Origin: Herpetosiphon giganteus
GTDB lineage: Bacteria > Chloroflexota > Chloroflexia > Chloroflexales > Herpetosiphonaceae
Direction: 5' to 3'
DNA length: 64,000 nt
Assembly (NCBI RefSeq): GCF_016907925.1
Contig: NZ_JAFBCZ010000032.1
Location: forward strand, 1 to 64,000
Positions 43,424 to 51,547 of this stretch are shown in pieces. The notes beneath the pieces are model-generated. The model did no database searches. It worked only from the letters and a program-made list of their open reading frames with translations, and had not been told where the DNA came from. Within the stretch, counting starts at the first letter, position 1, and each line of letters opens with the position of its first letter. The position numbers and the translations under genes are program-made.

Positions 43424-43518
43424 GGGGAGCACCGTGGTTTTTACCAACAAATTGCGACAAAACCAGAGGATTAAAGCCCCTCGCCCGCCGCGTGGGAGAG
43501 AAGTTAGGGTGAGGGAAT
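43424..43518. repeat. Partial copy of the dispersed element (centre and right arm)
   Basis: It lacks the left C-rich arm but keeps GGGAGCACCGTGG, the centre TTTTTACCAACAAATTGCGA and the right arm AAAGCCCCTCGCCCG...GGGTGAGGG. It lies 35 bases after the full copy, so it is a tandem partial duplicate. Together the two fill most of the 453-base gap between the carbonic anhydrase genes. Confidence 0.82.
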
Positions 43519-43526
43519 CTTAATTC

Positions 43527-44243
43527 CTAGAAAAACTCGACTGTGCCGCTATCAAGGCTATAGTAGCCGCCGATAATGCGTACTTTGCCAGCTGCTTCAA
43601 GCTCTGCCAACAACGGCGCTGCTTTCAGGGCAGCAACAGTCAATTTGGTATTTTCGCGCACAACCGCATCCAGCAAATCACTTGGTTCTTGCTCTGTGGC
43701 TGTAACTGCATCATACGCTGGCCGAATATGCTCCACAATCGAAACAATTTGGTCGGGGGCTGGAGTGTTGCTTTCGATCGATTCGATCGTGGCATTGACT
43801 GCGCCACATTTTTCATGGCCCAACACCAGCACCAGCGGCGTGCCCAACTCGGCAACCCCAAACTCGATGCTGCCAATTTCAACTGCATCAATCACATGGC
43901 CCGCCGTACGCACCACCAACAAATCGCCAATGCCGCGATCGAACACCACTTCTGGCCCAACCCGTGAATCGACGCAGCCAACAATGGTGGCAAACGGTTT
44001 TTGGCCTTTGGCCGTGGTGCTGCGGCGCTTGGCATCTTGGTTGGGATCAATCGTGCGATTGGCGACAAAACGGGCATTGCCATCTTTGAGCAGTTGGAAT
44101 GCACTATCGGCGTTAAATTCAACTGGCTCAGTCGTTGCCGCAGGCAGAAGCGTTTCTTCGGCCCCGCAACCAGCTAACAACCCTACCGTCAGAATGCCAG
44201 AGGCCCCTAAAAATTGGCGGCGCGATAGCTTGCCCAAATCCAT
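43527..44243 (-). CDS. Exported beta-carbonic anhydrase lipoprotein (Tat signal)
   Basis: A 238-residue beta-class carbonic anhydrase carrying a twin-arginine signal SRRQFLGASG and a lipobox ending at C26 (LLAGC). The mature enzyme therefore folds inside and is exported by Tat as a lipoprotein. Zinc ligands are C90, H143 and C146, with dyad D92 and R94; all intact. The ATG at 44243 has AAGGAG 8 bases upstream. Beta-class enzymes are usually cytoplasmic, so this lipoprotein form is distinctive; it may supply bicarbonate or CO2 at the cell surface. Confidence 0.9.
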   Translation of the reverse strand: MDLGKLSRRQFLGASGILTVGLLAGCGAEETLLPAATTEPVEFNADSAFQLLKDGNARFVANRTIDPNQDAKRRSTTAKGQKPFATIVGCVDSRVGPEVVFDRGIGDLLVVRTAGHVIDAVEIGSIEFGVAELGTPLVLVLGHEKCGAVNATIESIESNTPAPDQIVSIVEHIRPAYDAVTATEQEPSDLLDAVVRENTKLTVAALKAAPLLAELEAAGKVRIIGGYYSLDSGTVEFF

Positions 44244-44306
44244 GAGCACAACTCCTTAGATAGCTATAATCCAATTTGTTGATTATAGCTCTAAGCAAAT
44301 TGCCAA

Positions 44307-45101
44307 TCAAGCATTTTGGGCTTGCTCCAAAAAGGCCCGAATCGCGCCATAGGCAATTTCTGGTTGCTCCAGCACGCTCATATGCCCAGCATTGGGAATT
44401 GTGACCAAACTGGCGTGAGGCAAGGCATTGACCATCGCATGGGCATCGTGGGGCGTGGTAATTTGGTCGTCATTGCCAACAATCACCAAGCTTGGCATCG
44501 CCATCGTCGAAAGATATTGGGTTGAGTCGGGGCGACTAGCCATCGCATGGGCGGCGTTGGCAATCGTTTTTGGATTGGTCGTCAGCATCATACTGTTGAG
44601 GCGTTCAACCAAACGCTGATCTTCGGCGTTGGCTGGGCTGAGCAATTTAGGCAACATTTGGGCGGCAATCGGTGCAGCGCCTTCGCGGAGAGCGGTCTCA
44701 GCAGTTTTAAGCCGATTTTGCTTGGCTTCGTAGTTATCGGATGTGGCTTTGGTATCAATCAACACCATTGCCCACAAATGTTCGGGATAGCGCCGCGCCA
44801 AATTCAACGCAATATAGCCACCCATCGATAAGCCCAGCACCGCAGCGCGATCGATGCCCAAGCGATCCAACAATTCGATCAAATCGTTGGCCTGATCGTC
44901 GAGCGTCCAACTATCGCTGCCACTTGATTCGCCAAAGCCACGCAGGTCGGGGCTAAGCACTCGATAGCGGCTGGCTAAAGCCATGCGGGCTTCATCCCAC
45001 ATCGAGCGGTTGAACGGGAAGCCATGAATACACAGCACGACCTCGCCATCACCAGTATCATCGTACATCAAACTACGACCACGAACGTCAATCGGGGGCA
45101 T
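44307..45101 (-). CDS. Alpha/beta hydrolase
   Basis: A 264-residue alpha/beta-hydrolase fold enzyme. The oxyanion motif is LCIHGFPFNRSMW, the nucleophile elbow GLSMGG (Ser), the Asp in IVGNDDQIT and the His in IPNAGHMSVLEQPE, a complete triad. It resembles esterases, haloperoxidase-like enzymes and 3-oxoadipate enol-lactonases; substrate unknown. The ATG at 45101 has AAGGAG 7 bases upstream; the longer frame to 45209 overlaps the divergent gene. It is transcribed divergently from the redox operon. Confidence 0.88.
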   Translation of the reverse strand: MPPIDVRGRSLMYDDTGDGEVVLCIHGFPFNRSMWDEARMALASRYRVLSPDLRGFGESSGSDSWTLDDQANDLIELLDRLGIDRAAVLGLSMGGYIALNLARRYPEHLWAMVLIDTKATSDNYEAKQNRLKTAETALREGAAPIAAQMLPKLLSPANAEDQRLVERLNSMMLTTNPKTIANAAHAMASRPDSTQYLSTMAMPSLVIVGNDDQITTPHDAHAMVNALPHASLVTIPNAGHMSVLEQPEIAYGAIRAFLEQAQNA

Positions 45102-45173
45102 GAGCAAGCTCCTTCCAAAATAATACACTCGTTGATCGTGGACGCGGTACAATAGCATGCTAGGAGGGTTATT

Positions 45174-45428
45174 ATGGATTGGCAGCTTTATATGCGTCCA
45201 GGGTGTCATTTATGCGACGAAGCCGAGCATTGGCTAGAACCACTAGCTCACGAGTTTCAGGCTCGGCTGGTCTGTATCAATATTCTCGATGAGATAACGG
45301 TGTATGAGCGCTATAAGTATAAGATACCTGTGCTGCAAATTGCAGCCCAATTTTGGTACTATCCGTTTAATGAGACCCAAATACGTGCGTCACTTCACTC
45401 CCAACCTAGCCCAAATCAAGGAGTTTAA
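45174..45428 (+). CDS. Glutaredoxin-like thiol-disulfide protein
   Basis: An 84-residue thioredoxin-fold protein of the glutaredoxin-like (DUF836) type. The CxxC lies near the start (RPGCHLCDEAEHWL), and the cis-Pro region is in YKIPVLQI. AGGAGG lies upstream. It ends two bases before the TlpA-like gene, whose ribosome-binding site lies inside this gene's last codons, so the two are coupled. It probably exchanges disulfides in the cytoplasm. Confidence 0.82.
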   Translation: MDWQLYMRPGCHLCDEAEHWLEPLAHEFQARLVCINILDEITVYERYKYKIPVLQIAAQFWYYPFNETQIRASLHSQPSPNQGV

Positions 45429-45430
45429 CC

Positions 45431-45982
45431 ATGCTAGGCCGATTAGCCTCATTTGGATTAATTCTATGCTTGCTGGCTGCATGTGCCAGTCAAACCAACT
45501 CCACAGCACAAAGCCTGCCAGCCTCAGCCGTAAGCCTCGCCCAAAATTTAAGTTTGGCCGAAGGCACAGTGCAAATTGGCGAGCAAATTCCCGAGCTGAG
45601 CTATGAGCAAGCAGGCAAAAAAGTCACGCTCAGCGATTTTCGCGGCAAAGTCGTGGTGCTCAATTTTTGGCAAACGACCTGCGTGCCATGTCGCACCGAA
45701 ATGCCCGATTTCGAAGCAATTGCCCGCGAACGCCAAGATGTGGTCTTTATTGGTGTGAACAAAGATGAAAATGCCGAGGTTGTGCAGCGTTTTGCCAGCG
45801 AAGTTGGGGTAAGCTATGTATTGCCACTCGATCGCGATGGCAGCATTAGCAAAGCCTTTAATGTCAATTATCTGCCCACAACCTATTTTATCGATCGCGA
45901 TGGGCTGGTGCAAAAAATCCATGTCGGAGCCATCAGCCGCTCGCAAGCCAATAAGCTGATCAGCGATTTTGGGCAACCCTAA
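45431..45982 (+). CDS. TlpA/ResA-like thiol-disulfide lipoprotein
   Basis: A 183-residue exported redox lipoprotein. A signal sequence ends in LLAAC, the tether reaches about residue 45, then an AhpC/TSA-like thioredoxin fold has the active site WQTTCVPCRTEMPDF and the cis-Pro loop NYLPTTYFIDRDG. Such proteins reduce disulfides outside the membrane, often for cytochrome c maturation. It follows the glutaredoxin-like gene by 2 bases and lies 41 bases before a DUF2085 membrane protein gene. Confidence 0.9.
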   Translation: MLGRLASFGLILCLLAACASQTNSTAQSLPASAVSLAQNLSLAEGTVQIGEQIPELSYEQAGKKVTLSDFRGKVVVLNFWQTTCVPCRTEMPDFEAIARERQDVVFIGVNKDENAEVVQRFASEVGVSYVLPLDRDGSISKAFNVNYLPTTYFIDRDGLVQKIHVGAISRSQANKLISDFGQP

Positions 45983-46023
45983 GCGCTGAAACCAACCCCC
46001 AAGTAGCAGGAGTAAGCCCGATC

Positions 46024-46917
46024 ATGAATGAACGTGATCTCAATCGTTTAGTGCTTGAAAAGGCCAAGCAACAAGTTGAAGCCCACAAAGCCGAGCGCGA
46101 AGTCATTGTGCAAGAGGCGCGGAAGCCCAAACCGCTGCCAGAGCGCGACGAACGCCCAGCTTTGTGGGGCTTGCTCGGCGTATTGTTGACCTTGACCATC
46201 GCTGGCCTGTTTTTGATTCCAGGCGGTTTCACCGAAAAACTCAGCTGGGTGGTGCATGGCGTTTGCTCCAAGGAACATACGCTCAGCCTCGGCGGCACGA
46301 TGATGCCGCTCTGTCAGCGCAACACTGGCTTATATAGCGGTTTCTTGGCGACAATCATCACGCTGGTTGCCATGGGCCGTGGCCGCGCCGCCAAATTGCC
46401 ACCCTTGGCGATTGGGATCGTGCTGATTTTGAGCGTCGGCTGGATGGGCAGCGATGGCTTTAACTCGCTGCTGCTTGATATTGGCAACTACAATCTCTAC
46501 ACGCCGCAGCCAATCTTGCGGATTCTTTCTGGCTTGGCGATGGGCATTAGCATGGGCACGATGATTTTATTTGCCTTCAACATTAGCGTGCGTGCCAACG
46601 CCCGCACCGACCAACGCATTATTGGCGGTTGGCGCGATTACGCGATTTTGGTGGCGGTGGCGGTTTGTCTGTTTGTGCTGACCCAACTGGCCTCGCCGTT
46701 TATCGCCTATCCCTTGGCAATCTTCAGCACGGTGGGCATTCTCAGCGTGATGTTTATCGTCAATATTATGATTATTGCGATGATTACCCGCAGCGAAAAT
46801 ACGGTTGTGCGTTTGACTCAACTGGCTCGCCCAGCCATGGTTGCCTGCGTCATGACGGCAATTGAATTTGGCTTATTGGCTTGGCTACGGATCATCATGG
46901 AACGCTCAATGGCTTAG
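46024..46917 (+). CDS. DUF2085 membrane protein
   Basis: A 297-residue membrane protein. A charged N-terminal cytoplasmic segment (about 1-50, KAKQQVEAHKAEREV) is followed by about seven helices. The DUF2085 signature lies between the first two: VVHGVCSKEHTLSLGG, then MPLCQRNTGLYSGF. The two conserved Cys could be redox-active, fitting the two thiol-redox genes immediately upstream. Function unknown. AGGAG lies 11 bases before the start. Confidence 0.75.
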   Translation: MNERDLNRLVLEKAKQQVEAHKAEREVIVQEARKPKPLPERDERPALWGLLGVLLTLTIAGLFLIPGGFTEKLSWVVHGVCSKEHTLSLGGTMMPLCQRNTGLYSGFLATIITLVAMGRGRAAKLPPLAIGIVLILSVGWMGSDGFNSLLLDIGNYNLYTPQPILRILSGLAMGISMGTMILFAFNISVRANARTDQRIIGGWRDYAILVAVAVCLFVLTQLASPFIAYPLAIFSTVGILSVMFIVNIMIIAMITRSENTVVRLTQLARPAMVACVMTAIEFGLLAWLRIIMERSMA

Positions 46918-46940
46918 TGAATTTTTGGAGGTATCTTGGC

Positions 46941-47795
46941 ATGCCACAGGCTGCAATTAATGGCATTACGCTCAATTATGAAGTCGCAGGAACCGGCGCA
47001 CCCTTACTGTTAATTATGGGGTTGGGCGGCACGCTCGATGGCTGGCGCAAAGAGTTGCCATTCTTAACTGACCATTTTCAAGTAATTTATTATGATAATC
47101 GTGGGGTCGGTCAAACCACTGCCCCAACCGATTTCACCGCCTACAGCATGGAGCATTTCGCTGCCGATGCAATTGGCTTGCTTGATCATCTTGGCATCGA
47201 GCGCGCCCACGTTTGGGGCGTTTCAATGGGAGGCATGATTGCCCAACATGTGGCGCTGAATTACCCTGAACGGGTGCAAGGCTTGGTATTGGGTTGCACG
47301 CTCTCACATTACACCAACGACCCAAGCAACATTCCAACGCTGCCCGCCGAGTTTCACGCCGAAGCGAGCAACCTTGCCCCAGAGGCTTGGGTGTTGGAAT
47401 TGATGCTCAGTGGAACCCAAAAAAGTGCCGAGCAAGTGATGCAAGATAGCGTGCGCTTTAATTTTGCTCCTGCCTTTGTTGCCGCCCATCCCGATGTCAT
47501 CGAAGAATATATCGAGGTTGGGATGCGCAATCATGGCCCAGCGCATGGCTTTATGGGTCAATGGAGCGCAATTATGAATCACAGCACAATCGAGCGCCTG
47601 CCCAAGCTTCAGCACCCGACGCTGGTGCAACATGGCGATGCCGATGCTTTGGTACCGATTGGCAACGGGCGATTGCTGGCATATTTGCTGCCTCATGCAG
47701 AATTCCAGTTAATTCCTGGGAGTGGTCATTGCTATTTCATCGAGCAGCCAGAGCTAGCCAGCCAAGGAGTCAAAGCGTTTTTGCAAAGTCTCTAA
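46941..47795 (+). CDS. Alpha/beta hydrolase
   Basis: A 284-residue hydrolase, distinct from that at 44307. The oxyanion motif region is LLLIMGLGG, the nucleophile elbow GVSMGGMIAQH, the Asp in VQHGDADALVP and the His in IPGSGHCYFIEQPE. It resembles the 3-oxoadipate enol-lactonase/haloperoxidase group; substrate unknown. The ATG at 46941 has GGAGG 9 bases upstream and lies 23 bases after the DUF2085 gene, so it may close that operon; a strong terminator follows. Confidence 0.88.
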   Translation: MPQAAINGITLNYEVAGTGAPLLLIMGLGGTLDGWRKELPFLTDHFQVIYYDNRGVGQTTAPTDFTAYSMEHFAADAIGLLDHLGIERAHVWGVSMGGMIAQHVALNYPERVQGLVLGCTLSHYTNDPSNIPTLPAEFHAEASNLAPEAWVLELMLSGTQKSAEQVMQDSVRFNFAPAFVAAHPDVIEEYIEVGMRNHGPAHGFMGQWSAIMNHSTIERLPKLQHPTLVQHGDADALVPIGNGRLLAYLLPHAEFQLIPGSGHCYFIEQPELASQGVKAFLQSL

Positions 47796-47813
47796 GCGTT
47801 TGGGCAATTGATG

Positions 47814-47846
47814 AGCAGGCTGGTCGCACAGCCTGCTTCTTTTTTT
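47814..47846 (+). terminator. Rho-independent terminator
   Basis: AGCAGGCTG and CAGCCTGCT form a perfect 9-bp stem around a 6-base loop, followed by TCTTTTTTT. It ends the operon beginning at 45174 and lies just before azlC. Confidence 0.9.
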
Positions 47847-47862
47847 AGCTGAGGAACCCTGC

Positions 47863-48549
47863 ATGCAGCCAAAGTACCGAGCTTGGTTGGCCGGAGCCAA
47901 AGCCGAGCTACCAATTATTATGGGCGGAATTCCGTTTGGAATTATTTATGGGGTAACTGCATTAAAACTTGGCTTATCGCCATGGTTTATTCAAGCCATG
48001 TCGACGATCGTATTTGGCGGCTCCTCGCAGATGATCATTGCTCAAATGTTTGGCTCATTCGCACCGAATCTGGCGATTATTCTCACATCGACGGTGGTCA
48101 ATTTACGCCATGCCCTGTATAGCGCCTCGCTTGCGCCGTATGTGCAACCGCTCAGCCGTTGGTGGAAGGTGCTGTTGGCCTATTTGCTAACTGACGAGGC
48201 CTATGCCGTAGCGATTACCAACTATCAAGAACGTAACGACCCTGAGCATGGCCATTGGTTCTTTTTTGGGGCTGGCTTTATGCTCTGGATCTCATGGCAA
48301 ATCAGCACCGCAATTGGTATTTTGGTTGGCAGCCAACTTCCGCCCATGCCAGTCTTGGATATTGCCGCAGCGCTGACATTTATTGGCATTTTGATTCCGA
48401 TTCTGCGTGATAAAGCACTGATTGCAGCGGCGATAACTGGAGCGAGTGTAGCGGTGCTTGCATCCGGCTTGCCCTATAAACTCGATTTAATGGCAGCGGC
48501 AGTCGTGGGTATTGGGGTTGGCTTAGCGATTGAAGGGAAGCAAGCATGA
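47863..48549 (+). CDS. azlC: AzlC-family branched-chain amino acid exporter subunit
   Basis: A 228-residue membrane protein, large subunit of an AzlCD-type exporter. The family opening GGIPFGIIYGVTALKLGLSP is present, with VNLRHALYSASLAP and LLTDEAYAV; six to eight helices are seen. AzlCD exports branched-chain amino acids or analogues in Bacillus. It overlaps azlD by 4 bases (ATGA), so the two subunits are translated together. Confidence 0.9.
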   Translation: MQPKYRAWLAGAKAELPIIMGGIPFGIIYGVTALKLGLSPWFIQAMSTIVFGGSSQMIIAQMFGSFAPNLAIILTSTVVNLRHALYSASLAPYVQPLSRWWKVLLAYLLTDEAYAVAITNYQERNDPEHGHWFFFGAGFMLWISWQISTAIGILVGSQLPPMPVLDIAAALTFIGILIPILRDKALIAAAITGASVAVLASGLPYKLDLMAAAVVGIGVGLAIEGKQA

Positions 48550-48845
48550 GTCTGTGGCTCACGATTGTGGTGATTGGCGTGATCACCTTTGCTATTCGCT
48601 ATTCGTTCATTGGGCTGGTGAATAACGCCGACTTTCCAGCGATCGTTCAGCGCGGCCTGCGCTTTGTGCCGGCAGCAGTGTTGGCGGCGATTATTGCTAG
48701 TGATTTAGCGATCAGCAATAAACAAATTGATCTGATTAATCCCAAAATGGCTGCTGGGGCAGTGGCGATCATTATAGCTTGGTATAGCCGTCAAGTAATA
48801 CCGACCCTAGTTGCTGGATTTATCGTGTTTTTGCTGCTCAATTAG
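48546..48845 (+). CDS. azlD: AzlD-family small subunit
   Basis: A 99-residue membrane protein with three or four helices: VVIGVITFAIRYSFIG, FVPAAVLAAIIASDLA and VAIIIAWYSRQVIPTLVAGF. It matches AzlD in size and order and is coupled to azlC by an ATGA overlap. No regulator (AzlB type) is adjacent. Confidence 0.9.
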   Translation: MSLWLTIVVIGVITFAIRYSFIGLVNNADFPAIVQRGLRFVPAAVLAAIIASDLAISNKQIDLINPKMAAGAVAIIIAWYSRQVIPTLVAGFIVFLLLN

Positions 48846-48915
48846 TTGCAGGTCGGGCAGTTCTCCCGTAGAATAGAGAGGCAGCATCCTTGATCGACAA
48901 AGGAGACGACACAAT

Positions 48916-49155
48916 ATGCAGCTGATTGGCAATCTGGGCATTTTAGGCTTTGGCTTCGCGCATCTTGTGCTTGGAGCCGTTTTATTAGCGACAGGCTATC
49001 GCACCCTAACCAAAGAAATTATTCCACGCTTAATTGAAGCCCGACCAAGCGTCGGCGCGCGCGTAGGAGCAGTTTTGGGTGGGGTCGGTTGGACAGTCGC
49101 CGTTGCGCTGTTTTGCTTCCTGGTTGCGGGGCGGGCTGCCCAAATGGTGTTATAA
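48916..49155 (+). CDS. Small two-helix membrane protein
   Basis: A 79-residue protein with two hydrophobic segments (about 5-27 and 52-75) joined by a short basic loop (RTLTKEIIPRLIEARPS). The second half is rich in Gly/Val/Ala. AAGGAG lies about 11 bases before the ATG. I do not recognise the family. It stands alone between azlD and the HAMP-STAS gene. Confidence 0.6.
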   Translation: MQLIGNLGILGFGFAHLVLGAVLLATGYRTLTKEIIPRLIEARPSVGARVGAVLGGVGWTVAVALFCFLVAGRAAQMVL

Positions 49156-49234
49156 GCCATTTATTGCAACGCTCAACGAATCAACAACAGCATAATCGCA
49201 TTGATCGTATCAACACTATTTACACTGAGGCATT

Positions 49235-50470
49235 ATGCGTTCATCGATTCGTCAACGTTTTGGCTTGGGCCTAATCATCCTTGTAATTGTGGTGGGCAGT
49301 GCCAATGTTATTGCTCGCTGGTCACTGGGCAAGTACCGAACTGATGTCGAGTCGCTGATCGATCAAACGATTCCGCAGCTCGATTCATTATTGCGTTTGC
49401 AAACCAGCGCCCAAGGCGTTACCCAAAATACGCTGGCCTTTTTACAAACCAACGACGATCAATACTTGCTCTCGCGCACTGGTTGGGTGCGTGAAACTGA
49501 ACGCCTGATTGGCGTGATGGATGGCTTAACGGGCGATACCAACCAGCCAACCCAAGATTCGTATGTTGCGCTACGCCGCTCGGTGCAATCGATTATTGAA
49601 GATACCCAACTCTTTATCGACAAAGCTGCGACAGACGACCCCCGCGTGATCGAACGTCGATTCGACCAAGTGCGCGATTTGAATTTATCCTTCGATACCC
49701 GCTTCAAAGCCTACCGCGATTTAGTGACCGATGATGGCGTTCAACGCCGCGCCAATATCTCCAACAACCCCTTGCGTTATATGAATGTGCTGGGGGTGAT
49801 TGCCGTTTTAGCGCTGATTGGGCTGATGGCTTTATTCCAATATATGGTGTTCAAGCCAATTCGCGCCTTACAACAAACCGCCCAAACCGTCGCTGCTGGC
49901 AATTATCAGCAGCGAGCTGAGGTCAAGCGCCTCGATGAAATTGGCGATGTGGTGGTGGCCTTCAACCATTTGCTCGATAGTATCAACAACGAGCAGCAAG
50001 CATTACGCGATCAGGTTGAACGTGTCGATCAAGCCCGCAATGAGGCCGAAACTGCTCGCAGCGATGCAGCTGCACAACTCGAAACCATCCAAAATCAACG
50101 GGCAATTATTCGCTCGATGAGTGTACCGATTTTGCCTGTTGGCAAGCGCATGTTGGTTGTGCCATTGATTGGCGAACTCGGCCCACAACGGCTAAAAACC
50201 TTGCAAACCAATGTGCTGGGCCGCATCTCGACCGATCGCCCACGCTGGATTATTATCGATGTTACGGGCGTGCCAGTGATCGATAATCTGGTCAGCCAAG
50301 CCTTCTCAGAGCTGATCGATAGCGTGCGGCTGTTGGGTAGCGAGCCAATGCTGGTTGGCATTCGGCCAGAAGTTGCCCAAGCGCTCGTTTCCACCGGCAT
50401 GAATTTCAATAGTTTGGTGGTTGAGGCAACCTTGCAAGCAGGCATTGCCTACGCCGAACGCCATAGCTAG
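49235..50470 (+). CDS. Membrane sensor with HAMP and STAS domains (RsbR-like)
   Basis: A 411-residue protein. Helix 1 (about 9-28) is followed by a helical extracytoplasmic sensor (about 30-178), helix 2 (YMNVLGVIAVLALIGLMAL), a HAMP domain (KPIRALQQTAQTVAAGNYQ), a coiled coil and a C-terminal STAS domain (about 290-405). The STAS domain has WIIIDVTGVPVIDNLVSQAF, close to RsbR, where the equivalent Thr is phosphorylated by a stressosome kinase. There is no kinase or methyl-accepting domain, so output is likely through STAS partners. No RsbT/RsbS homolog lies in this window. GAGG lies 6 bases upstream. Confidence 0.87.
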   Translation: MRSSIRQRFGLGLIILVIVVGSANVIARWSLGKYRTDVESLIDQTIPQLDSLLRLQTSAQGVTQNTLAFLQTNDDQYLLSRTGWVRETERLIGVMDGLTGDTNQPTQDSYVALRRSVQSIIEDTQLFIDKAATDDPRVIERRFDQVRDLNLSFDTRFKAYRDLVTDDGVQRRANISNNPLRYMNVLGVIAVLALIGLMALFQYMVFKPIRALQQTAQTVAAGNYQQRAEVKRLDEIGDVVVAFNHLLDSINNEQQALRDQVERVDQARNEAETARSDAAAQLETIQNQRAIIRSMSVPILPVGKRMLVVPLIGELGPQRLKTLQTNVLGRISTDRPRWIIIDVTGVPVIDNLVSQAFSELIDSVRLLGSEPMLVGIRPEVAQALVSTGMNFNSLVVEATLQAGIAYAERHS

Positions 50471-50479
50471 AGCTTAAGA

Positions 50480-50605
50480 TTCCCTCACCCCAACCCCTCT
50501 CCCACAGAGCGGGCGAGGGGCTTTCATCCCGTGGTTTTTGCATGATCTGTGGTAAAAATTGGTGCTCCCCCTCGCCCGCGTCCAGTGGGAGAGGGGGTGA
50601 GGGAA
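50480..50605. repeat. Two-armed ~130-bp dispersed element (reverse)
   Basis: Left arm TTCCCTCACCCCAACCCC; right arm GGGAGAGGGGGTGAGGG. The centre on the minus strand reads GCACCAATTTTTACCACAG, like the forward copies. It lies between the convergent HAMP-STAS and coaX genes. Confidence 0.85.
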
Positions 50606-50611
50606 CCTCAA

Positions 50612-51391
50612 TTATTGGCGATTCATGGCGTGAATCATCTTCAGGCCTTCGTGCGTGAGCCATGGGTCAACGTGGTCGATCACATGGGTTTCGCTCGCGA
50701 TAATATCAGCAATTACTTCTGCTTGGCCACCAGTTGCCACCACCGTGCCACGCGCACCCAACTCCTGCCACATGCGGGTGATCAAGCCTTCAACCAACCC
50801 AGCATAGCCCAAAACAATCCCTGATTGCATATAGTGCGAGGTGTTTTTGCCAATGACGCGCGGCGGGCGGGCTAATTCCACATGGTAAAGTTTGGCAGCA
50901 GCCCGAAACAGCGCATCAGCCGAAATCCCAATGCCTGGGGCAATCGCTCCGCCAATATAATCGCCCTCAGCAGAAATCACATCAAAGGCTGTTGCCGTGC
51001 CAAAGGCAATCGCAATCACTGGCCCGCCGTAGCGGCGAAAGGCTGCTACCGAGTTGGCAACCCGATCAGCGCCAAGTTCGCGCGGCGTGTCAATCAATAA
51101 ACGCATGCCAGTTTTGATGCCTGGGCCAATGACCACTGGCTCAACATTCAAATAGGTGCGGCTTAATTCGCTAAAAACACTGGTTAATGGCGGCACAACG
51201 CAGGAAATTGCGCAACCCTCAATCTGATTGATCGATATGCCCCGCAGTTCAAACAAACTGCGCACCAAAACCGCATATTCATCGGTTAATTTTTGGCGCT
51301 GGGTTGATAACCGCCAATGCGCCACCATCTGATCGCCATCCCATGCGGCGATTTTGCTATTCGTATTGCCAATATCAATCGTAATTAACAT
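50612..51391 (-). CDS. coaX: Type III pantothenate kinase
   Basis: A 259-residue kinase catalysing the first step of coenzyme A synthesis. The family motifs are in order: LITIDIGNTNSKIAAW, GADRVANSVAAF with AFGTATAFDV, YIGGAIAPGI and VVATGGQAEVI. Type III enzymes need a monovalent cation and are not inhibited by CoA. Length is normal. The Shine-Dalgarno is weak (AAAAAGC). Transcribed divergently from the NERD gene. Confidence 0.95.
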   Translation of the reverse strand: MLITIDIGNTNSKIAAWDGDQMVAHWRLSTQRQKLTDEYAVLVRSLFELRGISINQIEGCAISCVVPPLTSVFSELSRTYLNVEPVVIGPGIKTGMRLLIDTPRELGADRVANSVAAFRRYGGPVIAIAFGTATAFDVISAEGDYIGGAIAPGIGISADALFRAAAKLYHVELARPPRVIGKNTSHYMQSGIVLGYAGLVEGLITRMWQELGARGTVVATGGQAEVIADIIASETHVIDHVDPWLTHEGLKMIHAMNRQ

Positions 51392-51547
51392 GTTGCTTTT
51401 TCCACATCAGCGTGAATCAAAAATCCAATCCATTATTGCATACTTTTGCTTTTTCAACTATTTTTAACAATTCATCAATGCACGCAGCAACGAAACAATG
51501 ATAATATAAGCACAGAATTAGCTCTTTTTTGGCTAGGGAGCGTACCC

